DNA of 45,952 nucleotides from a virus, in IMG/VR virus record IMGVR_UViG_3300042992_001387, positions 1 through 45,952 of that record, one strand, 5' to 3'. The notes under the pieces were generated by a model. That model saw nothing but the letters and a program-made list of their open reading frames with translations, did not search any database and was not told where the DNA came from. Of the stretch, positions 14,506-23,241 are shown in pieces. Made by a program: the position numbers and the translations under genes. Each line of letters starts with the position of its first letter. Within the stretch, counting starts at the first letter, position 1.

Positions 14506-14952
14506 ATGAGCAACACGCCATCCGCATCCAATCCTTGGCTTACTGTTCGCAAAGAAGGTAGGGACATAATTGCCAACGACTTCCAAGGACGGGAAGAAAC
14601 CTTTTCAGTACAAGAAGCGCACATCAAGCTATACTTGTTCATTTTAAGTATCCCACGAGTGTCGTCTCCACGAGGGTCTGTTCAGAAGCTGGCATCCCTT
14701 TGTAGTACGGACGACGTAGCCGTCCGTGTTCTACACTTCGACACGGAGCCGACGACCAACACAAAAGCACCTTACTGGTACATACAACATAGGGATCAAT
14801 TCTGCTTTTATGCAGGAAGTTCATATACACACGCTCCGCGCAACCTAGATGTGCATAATGAGATTGGAGATTTGTCTGATCTAATATTCTACAAGCTCAA
14901 CACACACTTCCCAAAAATCACCCCCGAAGGGATCGCAGATGCTTGGGCTTAA
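14506..14952 (+). CDS. Duplicated hypothetical protein, copy 1
   Basis: A 148-residue protein, clearly paralogous to the next gene. Shared blocks include MSNTPSASNPWLTV, DFQGREETF, ARGSVQ or PRGSVQ, a DTEP...WYIQHRD block, CFYAG and EGIADAW/EEIADAW. It is probably a compact alpha/beta protein with conserved Trp, His and Arg, but no known family is recognised. The ATG at 14506 is fixed by the match to copy 2. The pair is more AT-rich than the genes on either side, and the terminator upstream isolates it, so it probably has its own promoter. Confidence 0.75.
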   Translation: MSNTPSASNPWLTVRKEGRDIIANDFQGREETFSVQEAHIKLYLFILSIPRVSSPRGSVQKLASLCSTDDVAVRVLHFDTEPTTNTKAPYWYIQHRDQFCFYAGSSYTHAPRNLDVHNEIGDLSDLIFYKLNTHFPKITPEGIADAWA

Positions 14953-14988
14953 TTTGATTTTGAATTCTTTTGCATATTAAACAATAAA

Positions 14989-15456
14989 ATGAGCAATACC
15001 CCCTCCGCATCCAATCCTTGGCTCACCGTCGTCCAAGAAGGGCAGAACATACGAGTCCGGGACTTCCAAGGCAGGGAAGAGACTTTCCACGTATGGGAAA
15101 CTTTTCAGAAACTGCATCTCTTCAACAGGGGCATACCTAGGTCCCCCGCTGCAAGAGGATCAGTCCAGCAGATGGCTCATGCGCGAAACTCGGAAGACCC
15201 AACCATCCGGATTCTATATTTCGACACAGAGCCTAGAAGTGACATTGAACATCCGCATTGGTACATTCAGCACAGAGATTGCTGCTGTTTCTACGCAGGA
15301 TGCTCTCAGAAACGCAGGGATAAAGGAGAAGCATCTGACGAATACAAAAACGCCATTGAGGATGAACTGGCTACTCTTGCGGAACTAATAACCTCACGGA
15401 TTCTAACGGACTTCTCCAAGATCAACCCTGAAGAGATCGCAGATGCTTGGGTGTGA
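14989..15456 (+). CDS. Duplicated hypothetical protein, copy 2
   Basis: A 155-residue paralogue of the preceding gene, similar from the first residue (MSNTPSASNPWLTV) to the last (EEIADAWV), with a small insertion near residues 110-125 (KRRDKGEASDEYKNA). It has a run of three Cys (RDCCCFYAGC) where copy 1 has RDQFCFYAGS. An AT-rich spacer with a possible -10 (CATATT or TATTAA) ends about ten bases before the ATG. Function unknown. Confidence 0.75.
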   Translation: MSNTPSASNPWLTVVQEGQNIRVRDFQGREETFHVWETFQKLHLFNRGIPRSPAARGSVQQMAHARNSEDPTIRILYFDTEPRSDIEHPHWYIQHRDCCCFYAGCSQKRRDKGEASDEYKNAIEDELATLAELITSRILTDFSKINPEEIADAWV

Positions 15457-15485
15457 TTCGAGTTTGAATTTTTCTACATTGAAAT

Positions 15486-17249
15486 ATGACATCTCCAAAA
15501 GTATTCGCATTCGACTTCGAGACCTACTACAGCAAGACCTGCAGCATCACCGTCGCTGGAATGGACGCGTACCTCCGGCACCCGGAGTTCGACGCATACA
15601 TGCTCACTGTCGCCGGGAGTGATGGAACCCGGTACGCCGGGCCTCCGGAAGGCTTCGACTGGACGCAGTTCAACGGAGCCGTCCTCGTCGCCCACAACAT
15701 GGCGTTCGACGGCCCCGTCGCCCGGTGGCTCTTCCAGAAGGGCAAGATCCCGGCTTTTTCTCCAGCCGCGATGCACTGTACCGCCGACATGGTCGCGTAC
15801 CTCGGAGTGCCGCGCAGCCTCAAGGACTCTTCGTCGTTCCTGCTCGGCGTCACCGTCGACAAGTCGACTCGTGACGACATGAAGAACCAGAAGTGGGAGG
15901 AGATGACCCCGGAGTTCCGGGAAGAGGTCACCCGGTACGCTGTCAAGGATGCCGAGCTCTGTCTTGAGCTCTGGCTCAAGTTCAGCGACCAGTGGCCTGA
16001 GCACGAGCGGGAGCTTTCTGCCCTCACGCGGTCTTCCGCGGACCACGGCATGTACCTCGACGCCGACGGAGTGAAGCAGGACATAGATCATCTGTCGGGG
16101 TTGCTTGCCGACATCGAGCGCCGGATCCCGTGGGCCTACGAGGGGGCACTGTTGTCATACCCGTCATTCTGCGAGCACGTCCGGGCTCTGGGTCTCGTAC
16201 CTCCGGCGAGTCTCGACAAGAAGAACAAGGAGACCGAGCAGTGGTGCGCGGAGCACCCAGACATCACGTGGGTGAGCGACATGCAGGCGTACCGATCGAT
16301 CAACGCCCTTCGCGAGAAGCTCCGTTCGCTGCTTGAACGCGTGCGCGAGGACGGAACTGTCGCAACTCCGCTGATGTACGCGGGGGCGCACACTCTGCGG
16401 GACAGCGGCACGAGTGGGGTGAACTTCCAGAACCTGCCCCGCGGCGAGATGTACGGGGTCAACCTGCGCAACCGCCTGCAGGCGCGTCCGGGGTATGTTC
16501 TTGTGGCGGCTGACCTCTCGGCCATCGAGCCCCGCGCCCTGACCTACCTCGCCCGCGACTTTGGAGTTCTCGAGGCATCACGCGGCGTGAGTGACTGGTA
16601 CGAAGCGCAGGCCCGCGCTTGGGGCATGTACGCCAAGCCCGAGCCCCTGAAGGTTGGAGACCCTGACCTGCGGACCATGTTCAAGGCGATGGCCATCGGT
16701 GTCGGGTACGGAATGTCTGCCAACAAGCTGGCGACCGTCGCCGAGATGGCGCTGGAGCGTGCCCAGCAGATCGTCGGGCTGTTCCGGTCCAAGAACGAGC
16801 GGCTGCTGAAGCTGTGGAACGCCCTAGACCGTGGCCTCCGCTCCAGCGTCGGCGAGGATTACTCGGTCACCCTTCCATCGGGGAGGTCGGTGCTGTACCG
16901 CTCCGTTGCGTACACTCCGGGCGACAAGGAGAAGAAGGGCGGCGTCTCGTGCCTGTTCGCGAAGCAGGGGTTTGTGCGGATGCGCGTGTGGTTCGGCACC
17001 ATTGTCGAGAACATCACACAGGCGTTCGCCCGTGACGTTTTCATGGAAAAGGTCATGCAGATCCACAAGGCCGGGTGGCAAGTCGTTCTGCGCGTGCACG
17101 ACGAAGTCGTATGCGAAGTGCCCGAGGACCGGGTTGACGAGGCCAAGGCGCAGATCCTTCAGATTATGAAGGCGTCGCCCACATTCGCCCCTGATCTGCC
17201 ACTTGATTCCTCTGTGAATTCTGCGAAGACTTACTACGAGGCCAAGTAG
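15486..17249 (+). CDS. DNA polymerase, family A
   Basis: A 587-residue PolA-type replicative polymerase. The N-terminal 3'-5' exonuclease has DFE (residues 10-12), AHNMAFDGPV and a later YAVKDAELCLELW. The polymerase domain shows motif A AADLSAIEPR (Asp343), motif B MFKAMAIGVGYGMS, and motif C RVHDEV (538-540 HDE). It is shorter than bacterial Pol I because the 5' nuclease is absent, as in phage enzymes. The terminase gene starts seven bases after its stop, so the two are likely co-transcribed. Confidence 0.95.
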   Translation: MTSPKVFAFDFETYYSKTCSITVAGMDAYLRHPEFDAYMLTVAGSDGTRYAGPPEGFDWTQFNGAVLVAHNMAFDGPVARWLFQKGKIPAFSPAAMHCTADMVAYLGVPRSLKDSSSFLLGVTVDKSTRDDMKNQKWEEMTPEFREEVTRYAVKDAELCLELWLKFSDQWPEHERELSALTRSSADHGMYLDADGVKQDIDHLSGLLADIERRIPWAYEGALLSYPSFCEHVRALGLVPPASLDKKNKETEQWCAEHPDITWVSDMQAYRSINALREKLRSLLERVREDGTVATPLMYAGAHTLRDSGTSGVNFQNLPRGEMYGVNLRNRLQARPGYVLVAADLSAIEPRALTYLARDFGVLEASRGVSDWYEAQARAWGMYAKPEPLKVGDPDLRTMFKAMAIGVGYGMSANKLATVAEMALERAQQIVGLFRSKNERLLKLWNALDRGLRSSVGEDYSVTLPSGRSVLYRSVAYTPGDKEKKGGVSCLFAKQGFVRMRVWFGTIVENITQAFARDVFMEKVMQIHKAGWQVVLRVHDEVVCEVPEDRVDEAKAQILQIMKASPTFAPDLPLDSSVNSAKTYYEAK

Positions 17250-17256
17250 CACCCGG

Positions 17257-19251
17257 ATGGCGAAAGCGAAACCCCTGAAGAATATTCCCCGGCTTGTTCT
17301 CTTCCAGCACAGTGAAAAGCTGCTGCTGGCGGAGAACAAGCGTTTCGTGTGGGACCCAGGGGGCCCCGCGCCGCTGCACGACCGTGTCGCTGCAGCCCTG
17401 AAGGAGGAAGCCGCGGCCGCGCCGCCCAAGGCCGTCGCAGCCCCCGCCCTTCCGCCCCCGCCACCACCTGTCCCTGTACCCCTGCCCCCAAAACCCCCGC
17501 AGGCTGCGCAGCAGAAGCCGGGCGTCCGGCGGTACGGCAAGGTCTTCCCGCCGGGAACCAACGACCTGACCATCGAGCTGCACTGCTTCCTGCACGGTCA
17601 TTCCGAGGAGAAAGGCGGGCTCGGGAAGTTTGGGCACTTCAGGAACGTCGTGAACATGCTGTGGAACCGTCCCGGCAGCCCCAAGCCGTTCGTCTGGACC
17701 GACTGGGCCGAGGAGATGTTCAGGGCGGCGTGCGAGAACCAGTACCTCGCCGTCGCCGGGTGCGCGTCGTCCGGGAAGTCCCACAACTTCGCCATCTGGG
17801 GAATTGTCAACTACCTCGCCGCGCCGCAGCAGACGCTCGTGATGGCGACATCTACGACGCTCCGGGAAGCCCGCGGCCGTATCTGGAAGTCCATCTCGGC
17901 GTACTGGACGGCAGTCCCAGGGATGCCGGGCAAGATGGTGGACTCCGTCGGACGGATCCGGGGGTTGCACGAATCCGACCCCACGGAGTTCTGGGACGGT
18001 ACCGGGATTGTCCTCATTCCGTCGGAAAAGAAGTCAGAGCGCGAAGCTGTCGGGAAGCTCGTCGGTATCAAGGCCCCACGGGTGTTCCTGATCGCGGACG
18101 AGCTGCCGGAACTCCCCGAATCGATCCTGCACGCTGCCTACTCCAACCTGAGTGCCAACCTTGGGTTTCAGCTCGTGGCACTCGGGAACCCGGCGTCTCA
18201 CTTCGACGCCTTCGGTGTTTTCTGTGAGCCGAAGGACGGATGGGGGACCATCACGGAGACTGACTACGAATGGGCGACTCGGAAGGGCAAGTGCATCCGG
18301 TTCAATGCCGAACTCGGGAAGAACTACACCACCGGGGAGCACGTGTATCCGTTCCTGCAGAGCCGCGAGGTCATCGACGGAATCCGAGAGATGTACGGGG
18401 AACGGAGTCTGCAGTACTACCGGATGGTCCGCGCCTTCTGGGCTCCTGTCGGGGTGTCCGACGGCATCTACACCGAGGCAGAGCTGATCCGCGGGATTGC
18501 TTCGCGGAAGGCAAACTTCTCCGGCCCGACGACGCGGGTGGCGGGACTCGATCCATCCTTCTCGGCGGGCGGCGACCGCACGATCTGCTACTTCGGGACT
18601 GTCGGTCCCTGCGACGGCGTCATGACGCTGCAGCTCGACGAGTGGGTCGCCATCAAGGAGGACGCCTTCTCCAAGGAGATCCCGCGGACGCAACAGATCG
18701 CCCGAGCCTTCATTGCCGAGTGCCGGAAGCGGGGCGTCATGCCACGTGCGGCAGCTATCGACTCGACGGGCGGCGGCGGGCCCTTCTGCGACATGGTCGC
18801 CGTCGAGTGGGGCACGTCGGATTTCTACCGCGTCAACTTCGGCGGGCCCGCCACCGAGCGCCGGATGTCAGCCATCGATCAGGAGCCTGCGCGGTCCCGG
18901 TACTCCAACAGGATGTCCGAAATCTGGTATGTCGGAAAAGAACTGCTCCGCTCCGGGCAGCTCAGGAACATCGGCCCGGATCTGGCGAAGGAGATGGTCG
19001 GGCGCACCTACGAGACGAAGAAGCAGGGCACGATGAAGATCAAGGTCGAAGCGAAGGCCGAGTACCGGGCGCGTACGGGCCACAGCCCCGACATCGCGGA
19101 CGCCGCCTTCGTCCTGTTCGACCTGTGCCGCGAGCGCTTCGGGTTGGCAGGGAACGAACGCTTCGAGACGAATCAGAGGGTCCAGTCTTCGTTCGCACAC
19201 AAGATGAAGCAGTGGGACGGAGTGTTCTACCACGGGAGAGAACTGCTCTGA
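17257..19251 (+). CDS. Terminase large subunit
   Basis: A 664-residue packaging motor and headful or cos nuclease. The ATPase has Walker A GCASSGKS (168-175) and Walker B VFLIADELPE (Asp281, Glu282). The RNase H-like nuclease shows AGLDPSFSAGGDR (Asp432), AAIDSTGGGG (Asp502) and SPDIADAAF (Asp612, Asp615). A Pro-rich linker (ALPPPPPPVPVPLPPKP, about residues 66-84) in the N-terminal region is unusual. The portal gene follows after 41 bases that hold a promoter. Confidence 0.95.
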   Translation: MAKAKPLKNIPRLVLFQHSEKLLLAENKRFVWDPGGPAPLHDRVAAALKEEAAAAPPKAVAAPALPPPPPPVPVPLPPKPPQAAQQKPGVRRYGKVFPPGTNDLTIELHCFLHGHSEEKGGLGKFGHFRNVVNMLWNRPGSPKPFVWTDWAEEMFRAACENQYLAVAGCASSGKSHNFAIWGIVNYLAAPQQTLVMATSTTLREARGRIWKSISAYWTAVPGMPGKMVDSVGRIRGLHESDPTEFWDGTGIVLIPSEKKSEREAVGKLVGIKAPRVFLIADELPELPESILHAAYSNLSANLGFQLVALGNPASHFDAFGVFCEPKDGWGTITETDYEWATRKGKCIRFNAELGKNYTTGEHVYPFLQSREVIDGIREMYGERSLQYYRMVRAFWAPVGVSDGIYTEAELIRGIASRKANFSGPTTRVAGLDPSFSAGGDRTICYFGTVGPCDGVMTLQLDEWVAIKEDAFSKEIPRTQQIARAFIAECRKRGVMPRAAAIDSTGGGGPFCDMVAVEWGTSDFYRVNFGGPATERRMSAIDQEPARSRYSNRMSEIWYVGKELLRSGQLRNIGPDLAKEMVGRTYETKKQGTMKIKVEAKAEYRARTGHSPDIADAAFVLFDLCRERFGLAGNERFETNQRVQSSFAHKMKQWDGVFYHGRELL

Positions 19252-19256
19252 GAGAG

Positions 19257-19284
19257 GCTTGCTAAAATCTGTCAAGCATATATT
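19257..19284 (+). promoter_or_regulatory. CTTGC-class promoter for the portal gene
   Basis: GGCTTGC directly after the terminase stop codon, then TATATT (19279-19284) about 15-17 bases on, and the ATG at 19293 eight bases after the -10 box. The layout matches the sites before 29021, 30023 and 44062. Confidence 0.5.
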
Positions 19285-19292
19285 CTTGCACC

Positions 19293-21560
19293 ATGAACGA
19301 AGCTCACGCAGCCTTCTCAGACCTCCAACTCGAGTCAATCAACGAGAAGGGCGAAATCCCGGTGTCCCGCCTGCGTGACGCCAAGACAGGCGTCGAACTG
19401 TACCGCTCTCTGCGGAAGGGCGACGAGATCAACTCCATCAACCGGGCGCGGACACAGGCGGCCATCGACGGGGCCCCACCGTTCGACGAGAACTATCTCC
19501 GGGCAAACGGGCAGGCGTTCCGGTGCAATCTGAATTTCGGTCAGGGAGAAGCGTTCCTCGAGAACGCCATGTCGGCGTACGTCGACCTGACGACGTCGGT
19601 GGAACATCTTCTGCGCGTGGAGACAACGGTGGGTGAGCTTGAGCAGCGCAACGAATGGAGCGGCATCATTTCTGAAGAGATCTCACGGGCGCTCCGGCTG
19701 TGGTCGGACTTCACTCCGCGGTTTCTGAACCTTGCACGCAACTTCGTGCTGCACGGTGTCGGGATTTCGTACTTCTCCGACGAGTGGGACTGGCGCTTCC
19801 GCACCACGGGGCTTGACGGCATCTTCGTTCCCCGGCAGTCGTCGACGTCCGAGCAGGATCTTGAAGTGGCCGCAGGCTTCAAGACCATGCCGATCCACGA
19901 GATGTTCGACTACATCCGGGATCCTGAAATTGCGACCGCCATGGGATGGAATGTCGATGAGGTCCGCAAGGCCATCATGAAGGCGAGCGCCTACAACACG
20001 AGCAACGAGCTCGACTGGGAGCGCGTGCAGGCGGAGCTCAAGAACAACGATCTCTACAGCGTGGCGAAGTCCGCTACCGTTCAGGTAGTCCATCTCTGGG
20101 TACGCGAGCTGACTGGCAGGGTCTCGCACTTCATCGTCTGCGAGGACGGCTCGGGCAGTGATTTCCTGTACAAGAGGCTCGATCGATACGACTCGATGAA
20201 TCAGGCGTTCACCTTCTTCCCGTACGGGAACGGCACGAACGGGACGCTGCATTCGATCCGCGGCCTCGGCTACAAGATCTACCCACACCTGCAACTGTCC
20301 AACCGCCTGCGCTGTCAGATGGTGGACGGGGCCATGCTCTCGTCCTCGCTGATTCTTCAGCCGGAGAGCGAGGCGGCCCTCGACTCGCTGGCGTTCAACT
20401 ACATGGGGCCCTTTGCCGTCATGTCGCCGAACGTCAAGTTCATCGACCGCCCGATACCCAACATGTCGACCGCGGCGATCCCGGTGCTCAACGATCTGAC
20501 GGATACGATGTCCAACCGCGTCGGGCAGTACAGCGCAGCGTCCGTCCTCGGCGGGCAGCAGGAGAAGACCCGGTACGAAGTTGCCGCCCGACTCGACGCC
20601 GCGGCCAAGCTCAACGTCACGTCGCTGACGCTGTTCTACGCTCCGTGGGACAGACTGCTCCGTGAAGTCGTTCGGCGCATGACGAACCAGAATCTGAGCC
20701 GCGACATGCCCGGCGGCCGGGAGGTCCAGTTCATCATCAACCGCCTCATGGAGCGCGGAGTCCCGCCCGAAGCCTTCTATGCTGTCGACTGGCTGAAGAC
20801 CCGTGCTGTGCGGGCCGTCGGCGCAGGATCGCAGGCCCAACGCTCTGTCTACCTTCAGCAGCTCACCGAGCTGTCGAGCGCGTTCGATCCGATTGGCCGC
20901 AGGCGGCTCATCCGGGATCAGGCAGCCGCTCTCGTCGGATATGAGCAGGCCGACCGCTACATCCCGGCGGACGACGTGCCTCGTCAGCCCATCGACGCCA
21001 AGCTCGCGGTGCTCGAAAACTTCCAGCTTGAGCAGGGCAAAGAAGTGGAAGTGCAGCCGGGCGAGATGCACTTCGTCCACCTCGATAACCACATCCCGCG
21101 GATGGACGCTCTCGTCGAGGCTGTCGAGAAAGGCGAGATGGCTATTGAAGAGGCCACTGTCATGATTCTGCCACTCTGGACGCACGCCACCCAGCACCTT
21201 GAAATGGTGCAGGCGGATGTCATTTCCGAGCAGCTTGTGGCCGCCTACCGGAACCGCCTCAAGTCTTTCAATGAGATCCTCACCAACGGCACCCGGAGGA
21301 TTGAAAAACTGCAGCGCGAGCAAGCGCAGGCGCAGGAGGAGCAGGCCATGCTCGATCAGCAAAATGGCCAAAATCAGCCCCAAAACACGGAAAATAGCCC
21401 AGAATTGCAGGAAAAACTTGTTGAACACAGGCTCAAACTGCAGATGATGTCCGAGGAGCACCAGCTCAAGATGGCCCAGAAGGCGGCGGAGTTCGCGCAG
21501 AAGCAGCGACTCACTGACGCCCAGACAGCCCTCAAGATGGCTGGGTCCTCATTGCAATGA
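19293..21560 (+). CDS. Portal protein
   Basis: A 755-residue portal, the dodecameric DNA gate at one capsid vertex. The call rests on length and position between large terminase and scaffold, and on composition: mixed alpha/beta with Trp/Tyr-rich segments (WDWRFRTTGLDGIFVPR, YKIYPHLQLSNRLRCQMVDG) and a long Gln/Glu-rich coiled-coil C-terminus (about residues 665-755, with KLQREQAQAQEEQAML) as in large podovirus portals. The stop overlaps the next gene by ATGA. A near-leaderless promoter precedes it. Confidence 0.8.
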   Translation: MNEAHAAFSDLQLESINEKGEIPVSRLRDAKTGVELYRSLRKGDEINSINRARTQAAIDGAPPFDENYLRANGQAFRCNLNFGQGEAFLENAMSAYVDLTTSVEHLLRVETTVGELEQRNEWSGIISEEISRALRLWSDFTPRFLNLARNFVLHGVGISYFSDEWDWRFRTTGLDGIFVPRQSSTSEQDLEVAAGFKTMPIHEMFDYIRDPEIATAMGWNVDEVRKAIMKASAYNTSNELDWERVQAELKNNDLYSVAKSATVQVVHLWVRELTGRVSHFIVCEDGSGSDFLYKRLDRYDSMNQAFTFFPYGNGTNGTLHSIRGLGYKIYPHLQLSNRLRCQMVDGAMLSSSLILQPESEAALDSLAFNYMGPFAVMSPNVKFIDRPIPNMSTAAIPVLNDLTDTMSNRVGQYSAASVLGGQQEKTRYEVAARLDAAAKLNVTSLTLFYAPWDRLLREVVRRMTNQNLSRDMPGGREVQFIINRLMERGVPPEAFYAVDWLKTRAVRAVGAGSQAQRSVYLQQLTELSSAFDPIGRRRLIRDQAAALVGYEQADRYIPADDVPRQPIDAKLAVLENFQLEQGKEVEVQPGEMHFVHLDNHIPRMDALVEAVEKGEMAIEEATVMILPLWTHATQHLEMVQADVISEQLVAAYRNRLKSFNEILTNGTRRIEKLQREQAQAQEEQAMLDQQNGQNQPQNTENSPELQEKLVEHRLKLQMMSEEHQLKMAQKAAEFAQKQRLTDAQTALKMAGSSLQ

Positions 21561-21853
21561 CCCCAACAGACTGGAAGAAAAATGGCGCACTCCGTGCCGA
21601 GTGGACAAGATTCAAAGCCAACCCTGCCTTCAAGGCGGGCATTGATCTCTGTCGCTACCTGAACCGCCCGTTCATCTCCATGCACGGAGATGCCGTGGCG
21701 ACCCTCGCCACAAGGCAGGCGTTTCAGGCGGGGTTCGAGGCTGCCCTCCGCAGCGTCGAATCTCTTGACACTCTGCAGACCAACTCGACTCAGCAGGAAG
21801 TCGGGATCCCGGAGTGGGATTACGTTCCTGCACAACAACATCCACTAGACTAA
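21557..21853 (+). CDS. Small head-module protein (hypothetical)
   Basis: A 98-residue helical protein (DWKKNGALRAEWTRFKANPA, then AFKAGIDLCRYLN) translated through an ATGA overlap with the portal gene. Proteins of this size often lie between portal and scaffold in podovirus-like phages, with unclear roles. The C-terminal third (TNSTQQEVGIPEWDYVPAQQ) is likely disordered. The scaffold gene starts three bases later. Confidence 0.7.
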   Translation: MTPTDWKKNGALRAEWTRFKANPAFKAGIDLCRYLNRPFISMHGDAVATLATRQAFQAGFEAALRSVESLDTLQTNSTQQEVGIPEWDYVPAQQHPLD

Positions 21854-21856
21854 CCA

Positions 21857-22978
21857 ATGGCAGAAGACACCAACCCTCTGATCTCGGCTTTCCAAGCCGC
21901 AGCCAACGCGACCGCGCCAGCTCCCGAGCCAGCGCCGTCGCTCGTCCCTGAAATCCCCAACGCAGCTCCTCCTTCCCCTGAGGCACCTCCGGCGCAGCCC
22001 GCGGATCCGACGGCTTTCGACAGTCCGATCGACGCGCTCTACAAGAAGTACTCGGAGCAGCCGGAAGCCGACAAGTACCCTGATCCCGATGCCCTGAAGA
22101 ACGAAACCCCTGAAGCCCGCGCCCGGTGGGGCGAGCTGCGCGGAGAGCTCAAGACGTATCAGACCAAGGCGCAGGAGCTCGAGAGCAAGGTCGCCGAGTA
22201 CGAAGCCAAACTCGCGGACACCAACAAGCTGTCGGTCACCCCCGAGCTTGAAAACAAGGTCAAGACGTACGAGCAGAAGGTCGCCGAGTACGAGCGCGAG
22301 CTGTCGATTGCCCGCGTCGAAGCCACCACGGAGTACAAGCAGGCCGTCACTGAACCGTCTGCGGAGATCTTCGAGGCGGTGTCGGCGATTGCCGGAGCCT
22401 ACCAGATCGACGAAGAGCAGCTGGCCAATGCCCTCATCGAGGGCGACGTCAAGAAGCAGAATGCCATGCTGTCGGAACTGCTGGACGGAGTAAGTGAGCG
22501 CGACCGCGCCCGCGTCTACCGTCTGGCCGACGACATGGGCATGGTGGTCGCCAAGGACCGCGAGATCCGGGAGAAGGCATCGACCGCCTGGGAAGAAGTG
22601 CAGGCCCGTGAGCAGGCGACCAAGGAATCCGCCGAGCGCCAGCGCCTGCTGTCGTTCAAGACGGAGACCGAGAGCGTCTTCGGTCTGTTCGGTGAGAAGA
22701 AGATCGACAGCCTTGGTTTTGACCTCAACGCCCTGAAGGATCAGGCGCTCAAGGTGGACCTCGACCGGGTGGACGCCAAGACCAAGGCGTACGCCGCGGC
22801 CGCGGGTACCATGCTTCCAGAAGCCATCAAGGCAATCACGTCACGCGACAGCAGGATCCGCGAACTCGAAGCCACGATTGCCCGGATGACGCGGTCGACT
22901 CCGGGGGCGGACGCGGGAGCTGCGTCGACTGCTGCCCCCGTCACAAACCCGGTCTCCAGCTTCCTGTTCGGGAGCTGA
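21857..22978 (+). CDS. Scaffolding-like protein
   Basis: A 373-residue, Ala/Glu/Lys-rich protein. A Pro/Ala-rich disordered N-terminus (residues 1-55) is followed by coiled-coil repeats (ELESKVAEYEAKLAD, then LENKVKTYEQKVAEYEREL) and a helical C-terminus ending VSSFLFGS. Composition, length and position just before the major capsid gene fit a capsid scaffold. A terminator begins 22 bases after the stop, so this gene ends the portal operon. Confidence 0.75.
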   Translation: MAEDTNPLISAFQAAANATAPAPEPAPSLVPEIPNAAPPSPEAPPAQPADPTAFDSPIDALYKKYSEQPEADKYPDPDALKNETPEARARWGELRGELKTYQTKAQELESKVAEYEAKLADTNKLSVTPELENKVKTYEQKVAEYERELSIARVEATTEYKQAVTEPSAEIFEAVSAIAGAYQIDEEQLANALIEGDVKKQNAMLSELLDGVSERDRARVYRLADDMGMVVAKDREIREKASTAWEEVQAREQATKESAERQRLLSFKTETESVFGLFGEKKIDSLGFDLNALKDQALKVDLDRVDAKTKAYAAAAGTMLPEAIKAITSRDSRIRELEATIARMTRSTPGADAGAASTAAPVTNPVSSFLFGS

Positions 22979-23000
22979 TACGCACCCCAGATTACTTGAG

Positions 23001-23040
23001 AAAGTCTGCGGAGGAAACTTCGCAGACTTTTTTCTTTTTT
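23001..23040 (+). terminator. Strong intrinsic terminator between scaffold and capsid genes
   Basis: A perfect 10-bp stem AAAGTCTGCG / CGCAGACTTT (23001-23010, 23021-23030) with a 10-base loop and a following T tract. It is followed at once by a TTGACA box, so capsid expression is set independently. Confidence 0.9.
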
Positions 23041-23067
23041 GACAGTTGCATGGTTTCCTGAATGCAG
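23039..23067 (+). promoter_or_regulatory. Candidate promoter of the major capsid gene
   Basis: A consensus TTGACA (23039-23044) overlaps the T tract of the terminator. At 16-17 bases lie AATGCA or ATGCAG (23061-23067), a weak -10. The resulting leader would be about 170 bases. Confidence 0.45.
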
Positions 23068-23210
23068 GAAGTTGTGGGCGAGTTCCAAGTGCTCCCTCAC
23101 TTGGAGAAAGCGATCAAGAGCTACATCCCTGCTTGGCTCTGGCAGGACCGTAGAAGGCACCCGTACCGGGTTGTCCTCCTTGTCGTCAAAATTTGCGCAG
23201 TCACTGCGCA
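23055..23210 (+). promoter_or_regulatory. Structured 5' leader of the capsid gene
   Basis: Three perfect inverted repeats lie in the leader: TTCCTG/CAGGAA (23055-23070, 4-base loop), TCCAAGTG/CACTTGGA (23084-23105, 6-base loop) and TGCGCAGT/ACTGCGCA (23194-23210, 1-base centre). The last is better suited to be a protein-binding site than an RNA hairpin. The frame is open through here in phase with the capsid gene, but the composition does not look like coding sequence. Confidence 0.55.
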
Positions 23211-23241
23211 CGTCCCAAACCAACACCCCCATACAAGCACC

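Noticed and set aside
19683-21461. 592-residue open frame on the minus strand opposite the portal gene
   Set aside because: Composition is that of an antisense shadow of a GC-rich gene (His/Arg/Val-rich), without motifs or a start signal.
23062-23241. N-terminal extension of the capsid protein from the ATG at 23062
   Set aside because: It would cover the leader repeats and the -10 region, and the encoded 60 residues do not resemble a capsid N-terminus.
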